Part shown: positions 31,186-39,430 of the stretch, in pieces | Layout of the letters: every line of letters starts with the position of its first letter | Position numbering within the stretch: the first letter of the stretch is position 1 | From: a virus | Length of the DNA stretch: 44,070 nt | Virus record (IMG/VR): IMGVR_UViG_3300023199_000099 | Span: 1 to 44,070 of that record | Reading direction: 5' to 3' (one strand) | Made by a program: the position numbers and the translations under genes | Notes under the pieces: generated by a model | Told to the model about the DNA's origin: nothing | The model's input: only the letters and a program-made list of their open reading frames with translations | Databases searched by the model: none

Positions 31186-31645
31186 CGACGACAGCGAATC
31201 GCGCAGCTCGACAGACGAAACCGGGCACGATTACAGCTCCGGCGATGGGGTGGGGGCTCGGCAGACGGACCCGCCGCTCCCCCAGGACGGGGGTGGGTAC
31301 CAGGATATCTGCACTACTGGAGAGCCCGATTCCGGCGCGCTGCAGCTTCGGGAGTTGCAGCGGATGGGGTTGCCGCGTTTCTGGCTGGACGTCGCGGCCG
31401 GGCTGGGGACAGCGCGATTCCTGGAGCTGTGGCGCATGCTGGACCGTCCGGAGCTGATCGAGCAGGAGGGGCGACTGCGGATCACGATCCCGCGCTTCGG
31501 GCTATATCTGAGGTATCAGCGGAATCGGTACATCCAGGAGCTCGCCAGGGAAGGGCGCTCAGCGAGAGAGATCCAAGGCATTCTGAAGCGCGAGCTCGGC
31601 GAACGGATATCGAAGGTTCACGTCTGGCGGCTGATGCGCGGATGA
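31178..31645 (+). CDS. Mor-like transcription activator candidate
   Basis: 155 residues from ATG 31178. The first 50 residues are polar and disordered. Residues about 52-155 run LPRFWLDVAAGLGTARFLELWRMLD, LRITIPRFGLYLRYQRNRYIQELAREGRSAREIQGIL, ERISKVHVWRLM. This follows the order of the Mor family of phage activators: N-terminal dimer part, iPrf segment, and HTH. Mor-type proteins switch on middle or late genes in Mu-like phages. It sits just before the terminase block and 8 bp before a shared promoter motif. A small-terminase role is the main alternative. Confidence 0.5.
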   Translation: MTSDDSESRSSTDETGHDYSSGDGVGARQTDPPLPQDGGGYQDICTTGEPDSGALQLRELQRMGLPRFWLDVAAGLGTARFLELWRMLDRPELIEQEGRLRITIPRFGLYLRYQRNRYIQELAREGRSAREIQGILKRELGERISKVHVWRLMRG

Positions 31646-31652
31646 ATCGCGG

Positions 31653-31666
31653 GATTGTCCCTGTTT
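31653..31666 (+). promoter_or_regulatory. Shared late-promoter motif, copy 1
   Basis: GATTGTCCCTGTTT, identical to 39293-39306. It lies 33 bp before the start of the terminase gene. No good -35/-10 pair is present, as expected for an activator-dependent promoter; in both places GTA recurs 19-21 bases after the motif. Confidence 0.55.
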
Positions 31667-31698
31667 GTGCAATAGACCCCCGCTGTACTCTGCGCGCC

Positions 31699-32640
31699 AT
31701 GGCGGAATCCGACCGTAAAAAACAGCTCTACAGGGTGGCATTTATCTGCCGCGCCTGTGACCACCAGTTCCGGGCCGAGCCTGGACGGGTTGAGGATGCG
31801 CCGGACGACCCTGTGCACCCGTGGATCTATTTCGCGACGTGCCCGGAGTGCGGTGTTGAAGTCGAGCAGGCCTACTGGGAGCGGAACCTGCTCAAAGCCC
31901 ACGCCAAGGCGACCGGCCCGAAGACCGCGGCAGGGATGGCGGCCGTCACCAAGAACCTCGAGGGACACCCTACTCCCGAGGAGGCCAAGCGCACCCGCTT
32001 CAACCGGCTCACGCACGCGCGATACGCCCAGACAGCGACCTATTTCCCGGCCCGGCCTGGCCGATACCCCGAGTGCGAGGGCTGCGAATACCGGGAGAAC
32101 ATCTGCCCGCAGCAGGTCGCTTGCCTGAAGAAAGTCGAGCTGTTCCTCCAGGTACACGCGGCGGTGGACAGCGGCGACCCGGCCGCGCTGAACGACATTA
32201 ACGCCAATATCCAAAGCTCGTACATCGGCCTGCTGCAGGACGTCATGCGCCGGGCTATCGCCATCGGCCCGGACCTGTCGCACCAGGCCTGGTACTACGA
32301 CAAGGACGGCGGCCTGCACTGGGTGGAGCGCGTCAACGATGAGACCGGCGAGCTCGAGCCGGTGATCGTCCACGAGGCGAACCCGCTGCTGAAAATACTC
32401 ATGGAGATGATGAACAAAAACGGCCTGACCCTCGAGGACCTGGCACTCACGCACAAGGGCAAGGAGGACCGCGACGTCGACATGGGCTTCATCGAAGCCG
32501 ACAAGCAGAACAAGGAGCAGATCGCGGGCTATCAGGAACGCTCCGCCAAGGCGCTCGAAGACCTGCGCGACATGGCGGCCAAGGGCCGGCAGCAGCTCGA
32601 GCAGGATCCGGTTTACCTGGAGCATAAAGAGCATGGCTGA
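31699..32640 (+). CDS. Terminase small-subunit-like zinc-binding protein
   Basis: 313 residues from ATG 31699; the frame is open further upstream but that part crosses the Mor-like gene. Two zinc-type clusters: CRACDHQF...CPECGVEVE (about 16-55) and CEGCEYRENICPQQVAC (about 122-137). The centre is helical, and the C-terminal part (SYQER..KALEDLRDMAAKGRQQLE region) is a charged coil. Its stop overlaps TerL, where the DNA-recognition subunit normally lies. The assignment rests mainly on position. Confidence 0.55.
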   Translation: MAESDRKKQLYRVAFICRACDHQFRAEPGRVEDAPDDPVHPWIYFATCPECGVEVEQAYWERNLLKAHAKATGPKTAAGMAAVTKNLEGHPTPEEAKRTRFNRLTHARYAQTATYFPARPGRYPECEGCEYRENICPQQVACLKKVELFLQVHAAVDSGDPAALNDINANIQSSYIGLLQDVMRRAIAIGPDLSHQAWYYDKDGGLHWVERVNDETGELEPVIVHEANPLLKILMEMMNKNGLTLEDLALTHKGKEDRDVDMGFIEADKQNKEQIAGYQERSAKALEDLRDMAAKGRQQLEQDPVYLEHKEHG

Positions 32641-34222
32641 ACGCCTCCGCCCCGAGCAGCGGATCCGGTTGCGGAACGTGGCCGAGGGGGAGATTCAGCG
32701 GTTCGCCGGGGACCATGGGCTGTGGCACAAGCACGTGCACAACGTCGAGCTGGATCCGGCGCAGATTCTCAAAATGGAGGAGATGGACCGCTACCCCAAC
32801 ACCATCGACTACTCGTGCCGGCGCACGGGCAAGACGGCCGTCAAGGAGCTTTACGAGCTGGAGCACAACGCGCGCAACGCCGACCAAGAGCTCGGCGTCG
32901 TCGCCCCGCGCGAGGCGCAGTCCATCGTCAACCTGAACTACCACCTGGACGCCATCCGCCGCTCCGAGATCCTCACGGCCTACCTCGGCTACAAGGGCGG
33001 CCGCCGCCAGCTCGGCGACACCTACTACCAGCTCGCCAACCGTTCCACCGCCCGGGCCTACGGCATCATGGCGCAGATCGACGGCGGCGACCTGACCGCC
33101 GCCTCCCTCGAGGAGGTCGACGACATGCCGCGCAACCGCCTTTATTCTCGCTTCTTGCTGATGCTGGGCGCCAACCGCCGGCTGGGCGCCTCGAACGAGA
33201 GCCAGAACGACCCGCAGATCCGCATCACCGGCGTATTCAAGGGCGCGGACACCCTCACGGACCTGGTCGCCGGCGGCCAATACACCACCCTCCCCGTGAT
33301 CGACGTCTACACCGCGATCGAAATGGGCATCGTGAACAAGGAGTTCATGGAGCGCATGCGCCACGAGCTGAGCCCGGACGAATACATCCGCCAGCTCCTG
33401 TGCAAGAACATCAGCTCCCGCAACCTGATCTGGGAGCAATACGTGCGCCGCGCCATGCAGCTCGGCCTCAAATCCGGCCTCGAGATCGCCGGCCCGCTGC
33501 CGGGCGCGCAATACAAGCGCCGCGGGCTGATCGGGCTGGGCTACGACGCCGGCGGCCACGGCGAGAACCCCTCTGGCTCCAAGCACGCCGCCGTCGTCGC
33601 CGAGATGGTGGGTAATTTCGTAACGTTCCCCTACGTGCGCACCTGGGCGCCGAACGCCGACGACCAGCTCGTCCGGCGGGACCTCCAAGGCCTGTGGCGC
33701 TACTTCCGCCCCGACTACGCCATCGGTGACGCCTACGGCGTGGGCCTGCTGAGCCAGCTCAACGACGAGCTCTACCGCGAAGGCCTCACTACCATCGACC
33801 GGCGCACCATCGGCGACGGCGACAGCAGCAAGAGCACCTGGCCGGACTGGGCCTTCTCCCCCATGTGGTTCGAAGGCCAGACCAAGCACCAGATGGCCCA
33901 GGCCCTGCGCTCGATGTTCCACAACGGCCACGCCGCCATCCCCTACATCGACGACCAGGACCCCACGGACCCGGAAACCGCCGACCTCCGGGCCCTGGTG
34001 CGCCAGCTCCCGAACATCAAGCCGGTCGCCACCAGCCAGGCCTACCCGAAATACGAAATGGTCGACAAAAAGCTCGGCGACGACCTGTTCGACGCGGCCA
34101 TGGCCGCCGTCTGGTCGCTCGCCACCCGAGGCCTCGAAGACGTCCCGACGGTGGTCCGCCACCGCCGCCAGACCCGCGAGGACCTGCTCGGACAAACCCT
34201 CTCGCTGCCCGGCGCGGCGTAG
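32633..34222 (+). CDS. terL: Terminase large subunit
   Basis: 529 residues, ATG 32633. Walker A at about 62-69 (CRRTGKTA) and acidic Walker B at about 159-164 (LEEVDD) form the packaging ATPase. The nuclease domain begins around 298 with GLIGLGYDAGG (D305) and includes D366 (YAIGDAYGVG) and a late DDLFDAAMAAV. It powers DNA translocation and cuts the concatemer. The cut type (cos or pac) cannot be told from the sequence alone. Confidence 0.88.
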   Translation: MAERLRPEQRIRLRNVAEGEIQRFAGDHGLWHKHVHNVELDPAQILKMEEMDRYPNTIDYSCRRTGKTAVKELYELEHNARNADQELGVVAPREAQSIVNLNYHLDAIRRSEILTAYLGYKGGRRQLGDTYYQLANRSTARAYGIMAQIDGGDLTAASLEEVDDMPRNRLYSRFLLMLGANRRLGASNESQNDPQIRITGVFKGADTLTDLVAGGQYTTLPVIDVYTAIEMGIVNKEFMERMRHELSPDEYIRQLLCKNISSRNLIWEQYVRRAMQLGLKSGLEIAGPLPGAQYKRRGLIGLGYDAGGHGENPSGSKHAAVVAEMVGNFVTFPYVRTWAPNADDQLVRRDLQGLWRYFRPDYAIGDAYGVGLLSQLNDELYREGLTTIDRRTIGDGDSSKSTWPDWAFSPMWFEGQTKHQMAQALRSMFHNGHAAIPYIDDQDPTDPETADLRALVRQLPNIKPVATSQAYPKYEMVDKKLGDDLFDAAMAAVWSLATRGLEDVPTVVRHRRQTREDLLGQTLSLPGAA

Positions 34223-34237
34223 CCACAGGAGAACAAC

Positions 34238-35602
34238 ATGTTCCTGGGACTTTTCCGCAGACTGCCCCCGGCCCCGGCACTGCCGGACCGGGTTGAGCAA
34301 GCCGTCCACGAACGCGACGGCTTCAACTTCGGCCGCACCACCGAGCGCGGCTTCCGCGCCACGCCCGAAAATCAGGTCGAATACCTCTACCGGCGCATGT
34401 GGGTAGATACCCGCCTGCGCGCCAAGATCCTCGACATCCGCGACATGGACGAAAAAGACCCCCGCGTCAAAAAGATCCACCGCCGCATGGCGAACACCGC
34501 CATCAAGGGTGGCCTGATGCTGCGCAAGACCACCAACCGCCGCATCCGCCGCGCCTGGGAAAACTACTCGCGCCGCTGCCGCCTGCTGAACCCGCAAAAG
34601 CTCTACTCGGACGCCCGCGGCCTGGCCATGGAAGGCAACCTCCCCATGCAGTGGATCCTCGACGGCAACAACCGCGTCGTCAGCGGCATCCGCATGCCCT
34701 CGGAGACCATCGTCCCCATCGTCGAGGAGAACGGCCAGTTCCACGACCCGCGCCTCGCCTACCAGCAGTGGGACGTCGCCACCGCCGCCCCCGTCGCCAG
34801 CTTCGCCCTCTGGCAGCTCGACCTCGTGCGCCTGGACCCGCCCAACTTCGACGACCGAGGCTCCATGGGCCGCCCCTACCTGGACGCCGCCCGCAAAGCC
34901 TGGCGCCAGCTCAACATGACCGAGGAAGATCTCGTTGTCCGCCGCCGCGTGCGCGCCCCGCTGCGCCTGGCGCACTCCCTCGAGAACGCCACCGAGCCGG
35001 AGGTGCAGGCCTACCGCAAGGAAGTCGAGGACGACCAGAACTCCATCACCACCGACTACTACAGCAATAAAAAGCTCACCGTGCAGGCCATTCAAGGCGA
35101 CTCGAACCTCGACCAGATCGCCGACGTCGTGCACCTGCTGGACACCTTCTTCGCCGGCGCCCCCGCGCCCAAGGGCCTGTTCGGCTACACCGAAGGCCTC
35201 GCCCGCGACATCCTCGAGGACATGAAGCGCGATTATTTCGAGGAGATCGACGCCGTGCAGGAAGTGCTCGCCGGCGTCTACCAGTCCGGCTTCGAGCTGG
35301 ACCTCCTCCTCCAAGGTATCAACCCGGACCTGGACGACATCATGGTCACCTTCGCCGAGCGCAACACCGAGACCAAGAACCAGGCCGCCGACCGCGCCCT
35401 CAAGTACAAGAGCATCGGCGCGTCGAACCAGACCACCTGGGAAACCGCCGGCCTCGACCCCGCCGAAGAGCTCGAGCGCCGCGAGGAGGAAGCCGAATCC
35501 ACCGACCCTTATCCGGACAGTGGCGCCGGCGGCTCGGACGTCAGCATCACGCCGGGCAACGCGCCGAAAGGTGAGAGCGCCACTGACGTGACCAATGATT
35601 GA
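34238..35602 (+). CDS. Portal protein
   Basis: 454 residues, ATG 34238 with AGGAG upstream. Portal features include a helical N-terminal stretch, the wing/clip region with PSETIVPIVEENGQFHDPRLAYQQW, and the stem-like helix followed by KGLFGYTEGLARDILED. The C-terminal 60 residues are acidic and disordered (TDPYPDSGAGGSDVS). It directly follows TerL and precedes the MuF-type protein, the standard order. It forms the dodecameric entry channel of the head. Confidence 0.82.
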   Translation: MFLGLFRRLPPAPALPDRVEQAVHERDGFNFGRTTERGFRATPENQVEYLYRRMWVDTRLRAKILDIRDMDEKDPRVKKIHRRMANTAIKGGLMLRKTTNRRIRRAWENYSRRCRLLNPQKLYSDARGLAMEGNLPMQWILDGNNRVVSGIRMPSETIVPIVEENGQFHDPRLAYQQWDVATAAPVASFALWQLDLVRLDPPNFDDRGSMGRPYLDAARKAWRQLNMTEEDLVVRRRVRAPLRLAHSLENATEPEVQAYRKEVEDDQNSITTDYYSNKKLTVQAIQGDSNLDQIADVVHLLDTFFAGAPAPKGLFGYTEGLARDILEDMKRDYFEEIDAVQEVLAGVYQSGFELDLLLQGINPDLDDIMVTFAERNTETKNQAADRALKYKSIGASNQTTWETAGLDPAEELERREEEAESTDPYPDSGAGGSDVSITPGNAPKGESATDVTND

Positions 35603-35662
35603 TTGCTACGACGTCGCAACGGTCACTCTCATCGTAGCTATGATGGTCATGGTGGCGCGCCT

Positions 35663-36019
35663 ATGAACAAAACCCAACGCGCCAAGATCCAAGCCCTGCG
35701 CCGCCACGTGCGGCTGTCGCGCGCGGCGGGGGATCATCGCTTCCTGGCGTCGATGATCTGGCTGCGGGATAACGAGCCCGGCACCGTGCTGCAGCCCAAG
35801 CAGGCCTGGCTGCTGGACGTCGTCGTCTACAAATACCGCCGCCAGCTCGGCGGGCTGGATCTCGAGTTCGACATCCCGGCCAAGCCGCCGCAGCTCGTCG
35901 ATTACGGCGGCGAGCCGAAGGCCGGCCCCAAGCAGGCCAACATCTTCGGCGGCGAGGACAACCCCCGCCGCACCCCGCTCCAGACCGAGCGCCGCGGCCC
36001 GCAGCGGGACCTGTTCTAA
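35663..36019 (+). CDS. Small hypothetical between portal and MuF
   Basis: 118 residues from ATG 35663. Basic helical N terminus (KTQRAKIQALRRHVRLSRAAGDHRF), then a WLLDVVVYKYRRQLGG helix, and a polar C terminus. It is the expected place for a small head accessory protein. No family recognised. Confidence 0.55.
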   Translation: MNKTQRAKIQALRRHVRLSRAAGDHRFLASMIWLRDNEPGTVLQPKQAWLLDVVVYKYRRQLGGLDLEFDIPAKPPQLVDYGGEPKAGPKQANIFGGEDNPRRTPLQTERRGPQRDLF

Positions 36020-36020
36020 C

Positions 36021-37148
36021 GTGGCCAAGAACGTCCGCACTTCCATCAAGGCCGCCATCCGCCGCGGCGAGGCCGCCGGGCGCCGGCGTATCCGGAGCCA
36101 GGTGTCCGGCCAGCTCGGCGAGCTGGAAGCCGTCTACCGCCGCGCCGCCGAGGAGATCCGCCAGGAGATCGCCGCCGCCGCCGGCCCGGACGGCAACCTG
36201 CGGCTCGACACCCTCGAGACCCTCCGGCGCCAAATCCAGGCCCCCCTGAACGGCCTCGGCCGCGACCGCGACGAGCTGCTGCAGGCCGGCATGCGCGAGG
36301 CCTCGCGGATCGGCGTCTCCCCGTTCGAGGAAGTGCCGGACATGAAAACGGACCTGGTCAACGTCGCGGACGACGCCCTGCAATTCGTGCGCGGCCACGT
36401 CGCCGAGGACGGCCTCCAGCTCTCGGATCGCCTCTGGCGGCTCAACCGCGGCGCCCGCGAGGCCGTCACAGAATCCCTCGAGCAAGCCGTCATCCAAGGC
36501 CACAGTGCCAGCCGCGCCGCCGAAGAATTCCTCTCACGCGGGGAATCCGTGCCCGCCGGCGTGCGCGACAAGATCAACGACGCCCAGGCCGACAAGGTCG
36601 CCCGCAACGCCAGCCGCCGCCTCATCCAAACCGACGACGACCGCAGCGCCTTCCTCAACGCCCTGCGCGTATTCCGCACCGAAATCAACCGCGCCCACGG
36701 CCAAGCCTTCCAGGCCGCCGCCTTCGAGCACCCGGACGTCATCGGCACCCGCTTCCTCCTCTCCCCGCAGCACCCCGAGCCGGACATCTGCGACATGCAC
36801 GCCCGCGTCAACCTCTACGGCCTCGGCCCCGGCGTGTACCCCAGGGGCAAAAGCCCCTGGCCCGCGCACCCGAACACCCTCAGCTTCGAGCAAGTCGTGT
36901 TCGCCGACGAGCCCACCCAGGCCGACAACGACGGCCGCGAAGACCGCATCGAATGGCTCAAACGCCAAGAGCCCACCATGCAGGAAGCTGTGCTCGGCTC
37001 CCGGAAGAAGCGCGCCGCGCTGCAGCGCGGGATACTCAAGCAAAACGAAATCCGCACCCCGTGGAAAACCCTCAAGGAGCGCTACCGCAAGCGCGGCATC
37101 GACGTGGACACCCTGGATATCGCCTTCGTCGAAGTAGAAGGAGACTAG
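36021..37148 (+). CDS. MuF-like head morphogenesis protein
   Basis: 375 residues, GTG 36021. Helical N terminus and a C-terminal minor-head domain with RVFRTEINRAHGQAF, then TRFLLSPQHPEPDICDMHARVN and the PAHPNTLSF segment, the signature of the SPP1 gp7/Mu gpF family. Members assemble with the portal and enter the procapsid. A hydrophilic C-terminal part of about 60 residues follows. It ends the head genes before the inserted cassette. Confidence 0.82.
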   Translation: MAKNVRTSIKAAIRRGEAAGRRRIRSQVSGQLGELEAVYRRAAEEIRQEIAAAAGPDGNLRLDTLETLRRQIQAPLNGLGRDRDELLQAGMREASRIGVSPFEEVPDMKTDLVNVADDALQFVRGHVAEDGLQLSDRLWRLNRGAREAVTESLEQAVIQGHSASRAAEEFLSRGESVPAGVRDKINDAQADKVARNASRRLIQTDDDRSAFLNALRVFRTEINRAHGQAFQAAAFEHPDVIGTRFLLSPQHPEPDICDMHARVNLYGLGPGVYPRGKSPWPAHPNTLSFEQVVFADEPTQADNDGREDRIEWLKRQEPTMQEAVLGSRKKRAALQRGILKQNEIRTPWKTLKERYRKRGIDVDTLDIAFVEVEGD

Positions 37149-37383
37149 CGTGCGCTCGTCGGTAGGTTCGGAGCGGTAGAAGGATTGAGGTGCCATGTTG
37201 GCCTCCTTGTGATGCTGTTAGGTTGACTACCAGCGGTAGCTGGCGGCCGGGAGCTAACAACGCTCACAAGGTGGCGCCGGCTGCTTCCCCGAAGGTCTTT
37301 TATCCACCGACTCCCGGCCACTGAGTGGCCGAGCATACCGCCTACACTCTCACAATAAAACGTACTTGTTGGGCACGAGCGGG
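37149..37383. other. Non-coding stretch between head genes and inserted cassette
   Basis: No convincing gene. It holds a perfect short inverted repeat GGCCACTGAGTGGCC (about 37317-37331) and the imperfect arms CGGCCGGGAG/CTCCCGGCC around 37240-37320, which may end the head transcript. The lower GC after 37350 marks the cassette edge. Confidence 0.45.
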
Positions 37384-37384
37384 G

Positions 37385-37415
37385 CCCGGCCCGGACACAC
37401 TGTGGCCGGGCCGGG
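37385..37415. terminator. Perfect GC hairpin between convergent genes
   Basis: CCCGGCCCGG (37385-37394) and CCGGGCCGGG (37406-37415), 10-bp perfect arms with an 11-base loop. It lies just beyond the stop of the leftward membrane gene and after the rightward head genes, so it probably works as a two-way terminator. No T-run on the rightward side; the leftward side runs into a weak T-rich stretch about 35 bp on. Confidence 0.65.
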
Positions 37416-37420
37416 TGGGC

Positions 37421-38125
37421 TCAGGCGAGGGCTTCTTCGGGGACTTGGCCTTGCAAGTAGGCGCCGAGGCGGCGGCCGTCCTTGCGCTTCTTGCGGACCA
37501 TGCGGATCGCCTGCGGGCGGGGCGCCTTGGCGGGCTGCTCGGCCGGGGCGGGCCGGGCGGCCCAGGCGGCGGACAGCAGCCGGATCATCCGCACATTGTT
37601 GATCTGCACCAGCAGCAGCACCCAGATATACATCGCGACCGGGGCGATCTCCTCCCAGCGGATGCGGTGCTCCACCGCGGCGGCCTGCTCAAGATCCGCG
37701 ATCTCCCGGTTGAGGGCCAGGATATTCTCGCGGGAGTCTTCAATGGCCGGCAGCCAGCCGGTGCGCTCCTTGCTGTTGCCCAGGAAGGTGTTCAGGGCTT
37801 TCTGCTCCTGCTCCAGCTCCGCGGTGAGCAGCGCGATCTCGCTGCCGGCGGTCTGGCCGTTGCCCTGGGCCGCCCGGATGTCCTGGTAGATCGGCTTGCC
37901 GAGGTGGTACATCGGGCCGGCCAGCAGCATCACGGTGGCCGTCAGGGCCAGGGCGCGCAGCCCCAGGCTCCGGCTCCACCAGAAGCTCAGCGCCACGGCC
38001 TCGATCATGATGGCCAGCGCCCAGCCCGCGTGCGGATCAACTTCGTTGGTCCAGAAGGGAATGGCGTGCCACTGGATCAGTACCACGCCGGTGACGAGCT
38101 GCAATATCAGAATTGCGGTTTTCAT
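37421..38125 (-). CDS. Moron: multi-span membrane protein
   Basis: 234 residues, leftward, ATG at 38125 with GAGGAAA upstream. Hydrophobic segments at about 4-20, 32-50, 56-76 and 163-182 surround a coiled coil (about 95-150: LLTAELEQEQKALNTFLG, NREIADLEQ). The C terminus is strongly basic and Ala/Pro-rich. It is transcribed against the head genes and has its own terminator, typical of a prophage-expressed gene. A superinfection-exclusion or other envelope role is possible, not demonstrated. Confidence 0.65.
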   Translation of the reverse strand: MKTAILILQLVTGVVLIQWHAIPFWTNEVDPHAGWALAIMIEAVALSFWWSRSLGLRALALTATVMLLAGPMYHLGKPIYQDIRAAQGNGQTAGSEIALLTAELEQEQKALNTFLGNSKERTGWLPAIEDSRENILALNREIADLEQAAAVEHRIRWEEIAPVAMYIWVLLLVQINNVRMIRLLSAAWAARPAPAEQPAKAPRPQAIRMVRKKRKDGRRLGAYLQGQVPEEALA

Positions 38126-38238
38126 AGCGGTTTCCTCGTGATTTTGTTAATTGCGTCGGTCTTGGTGACTTGTGGTCCGTGTCTGGTTCTGTCCTCTTGG
38201 CTCCAAACTGCTTTCCCGGTGCCTTTTCTATCCTATGG

Positions 38239-38268
38239 TTGACAGTATAGGGCCAACGGGCCTACTAT
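38239..38268 (+). promoter_or_regulatory. Sigma-70 promoter for HTH gene
   Basis: TTGACA (38239-38244), 18-bp spacer, TACTAT (38263-38268), about 50 bp before ATG 38318. The good match makes it likely to be active in the lysogen without phage activators. Confidence 0.7.
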
Positions 38269-38317
38269 GCAACCGGCAAGAGCAACGAATTCCAACAATC
38301 CGACGAACGGTAGGTAT

Positions 38318-38527
38318 ATGAAAGACTCAGATCACCATGAAGAGCTCAAGGCAATCGTGGCCGCCCATGGCCTCACTCAGCGCGAGGTCGCGGAGCTGCT
38401 CTCACGGGCGACCGGCGATAACCATCCGCCCAGGACGGTGCGCCGGTGGATGAATGCGCGGGGGCTGAAGAACTCCAGGAGCTGCCCCGGCTGGGTGATT
38501 TATATCCTCAAGCGCGAGCTGGCGTAG
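38318..38527 (+). CDS. Moron: small HTH regulator
   Basis: 69 residues from ATG 38318. HTH is visible: LKAIVAAHGLTQREVAELLSRAT, then PRTVRRWMNARG, plus a short C-terminal helix. It is transcribed away from the membrane gene with a shared upstream region, so it may regulate that gene and itself. Confidence 0.7.
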   Translation: MKDSDHHEELKAIVAAHGLTQREVAELLSRATGDNHPPRTVRRWMNARGLKNSRSCPGWVIYILKRELA

Positions 38528-38538
38528 CTCGCAGCGGC

Positions 38539-39243
38539 TCAGTTCCTGGCTCTCCTCGCCTTGATGAACAGAAGGCCGTGGACATGACCAGCCCCATTGG
38601 ACAGAATTTTCGCGCGGTACTCGCCGCCGTGCCCGGTCAGAGTGATTTTCCCGTCTGACACGTAGTAGGCCATGTCATGAGCGCGCTCGTCCCTGAAATG
38701 TTTATTGACCGCCCACGCCGCCGCCTGAAAGAGGACGGGGTTCTTCTCCTCCAGGGGCGGAGTAAAGTAGAACCCGGGGTCCGAAGTGCTGTTGATGTAA
38801 ACAGTGACACGGTGCCCGCTATCTGCTCCCGGCTCGCCGGTGTAGTAGCCGAGCAGTTTTTCGGTGGGCGATGGTTTCTTTGGGGCCGTGCTTGTTCCGC
38901 CGCCCGAGCCGCTGGGCTTCCTCGCCCCGCCTGTTTGGACATTCTCGATGTTCGTCCACAGCTCGACCGATCCGCGGGCCGTGTGTGCCCGCACTTTGGC
39001 TTTCCCCGAGAACAGCTTGGTATCGAGCACTGTGACCGGCGTGCCGGAAGCGGGCACGAGACAGCCGAGGCGCGAAAGGCGGCGGAGGGCCTGCAGGTTC
39101 TCGTCTATAAGCGCCTGCAAATACTGGTCGAACAATTCTTCCCGGGTGCACGCGACGTATCCGCCCTTCAAAGATTGTTCAGCCGCAGCGGGCAGGGAAG
39201 CCAGGGCAGCCGCGAGCGCGGCCGTGATGGTAAGCCGTTTCAT
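38539..39243 (-). CDS. Moron: secreted protein with signal peptide
   Basis: 234 residues, leftward, ATG at 39243 preceded by AAAGGAGG. The first 21 residues are a classical Sec signal (MKRLTITAALAAALASLPAAA). The mature part has two Cys (C32, C61), a Gly/Ser/Pro-rich linker (about 105-125) and a C-terminal domain with GYYTGEPGADSGHRVTVYIN and HDMAYYVSDGKITLTGHGGEY. It is probably exported to the periplasm and is a candidate lysogenic-conversion gene. Family unknown. Confidence 0.65.
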   Translation of the reverse strand: MKRLTITAALAAALASLPAAAEQSLKGGYVACTREELFDQYLQALIDENLQALRRLSRLGCLVPASGTPVTVLDTKLFSGKAKVRAHTARGSVELWTNIENVQTGGARKPSGSGGGTSTAPKKPSPTEKLLGYYTGEPGADSGHRVTVYINSTSDPGFYFTPPLEEKNPVLFQAAAWAVNKHFRDERAHDMAYYVSDGKITLTGHGGEYRAKILSNGAGHVHGLLFIKARRARN

Positions 39244-39292
39244 TGTTCTCCTCCTTTCCTCTCCGCCCTCAATTGTAGCGAACCACTCTCAC

Positions 39293-39306
39293 GATTGTCC
39301 CTGTTT
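39293..39306 (+). promoter_or_regulatory. Shared late-promoter motif, copy 2
   Basis: GATTGTCCCTGTTT, identical to 31653-31666, placed after the inserted cassette and 125 bp before the capsid gene. It would restore late transcription beyond the cassette's opposite-strand genes. Confidence 0.55.
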
Positions 39307-39373
39307 TCGTAACTGGCTTGCCGAGTAGCTTCCAGGCTACCTAGAAAGGTGAGAACCACGCGGGCTGCTGCCA

Positions 39374-39415
39374 CGGGCTTCGGGGGCCGAAAGGTCACCC
39401 GGCTCCCGAAGCCCG
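39374..39415 (+). other. Hairpin in capsid leader
   Basis: CGGGCTTCGGG (39374-39384) and CCCGAAGCCCG (39405-39415), perfect 11-bp arms with a 20-base loop. It ends 15 bp before the capsid ATG and would come close to the ribosome site, so it may tune translation or stabilise the capsid message. Confidence 0.55.
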
Positions 39416-39430
39416 ACAGGCTTGGGTCAC

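Noticed and set aside
32489-35314. Leftward ORF of 941 codons opposite terminase and portal
   Set aside because: Shadow of TerL and portal, both with clear motifs; no ribosome site and biased valine/histidine composition.
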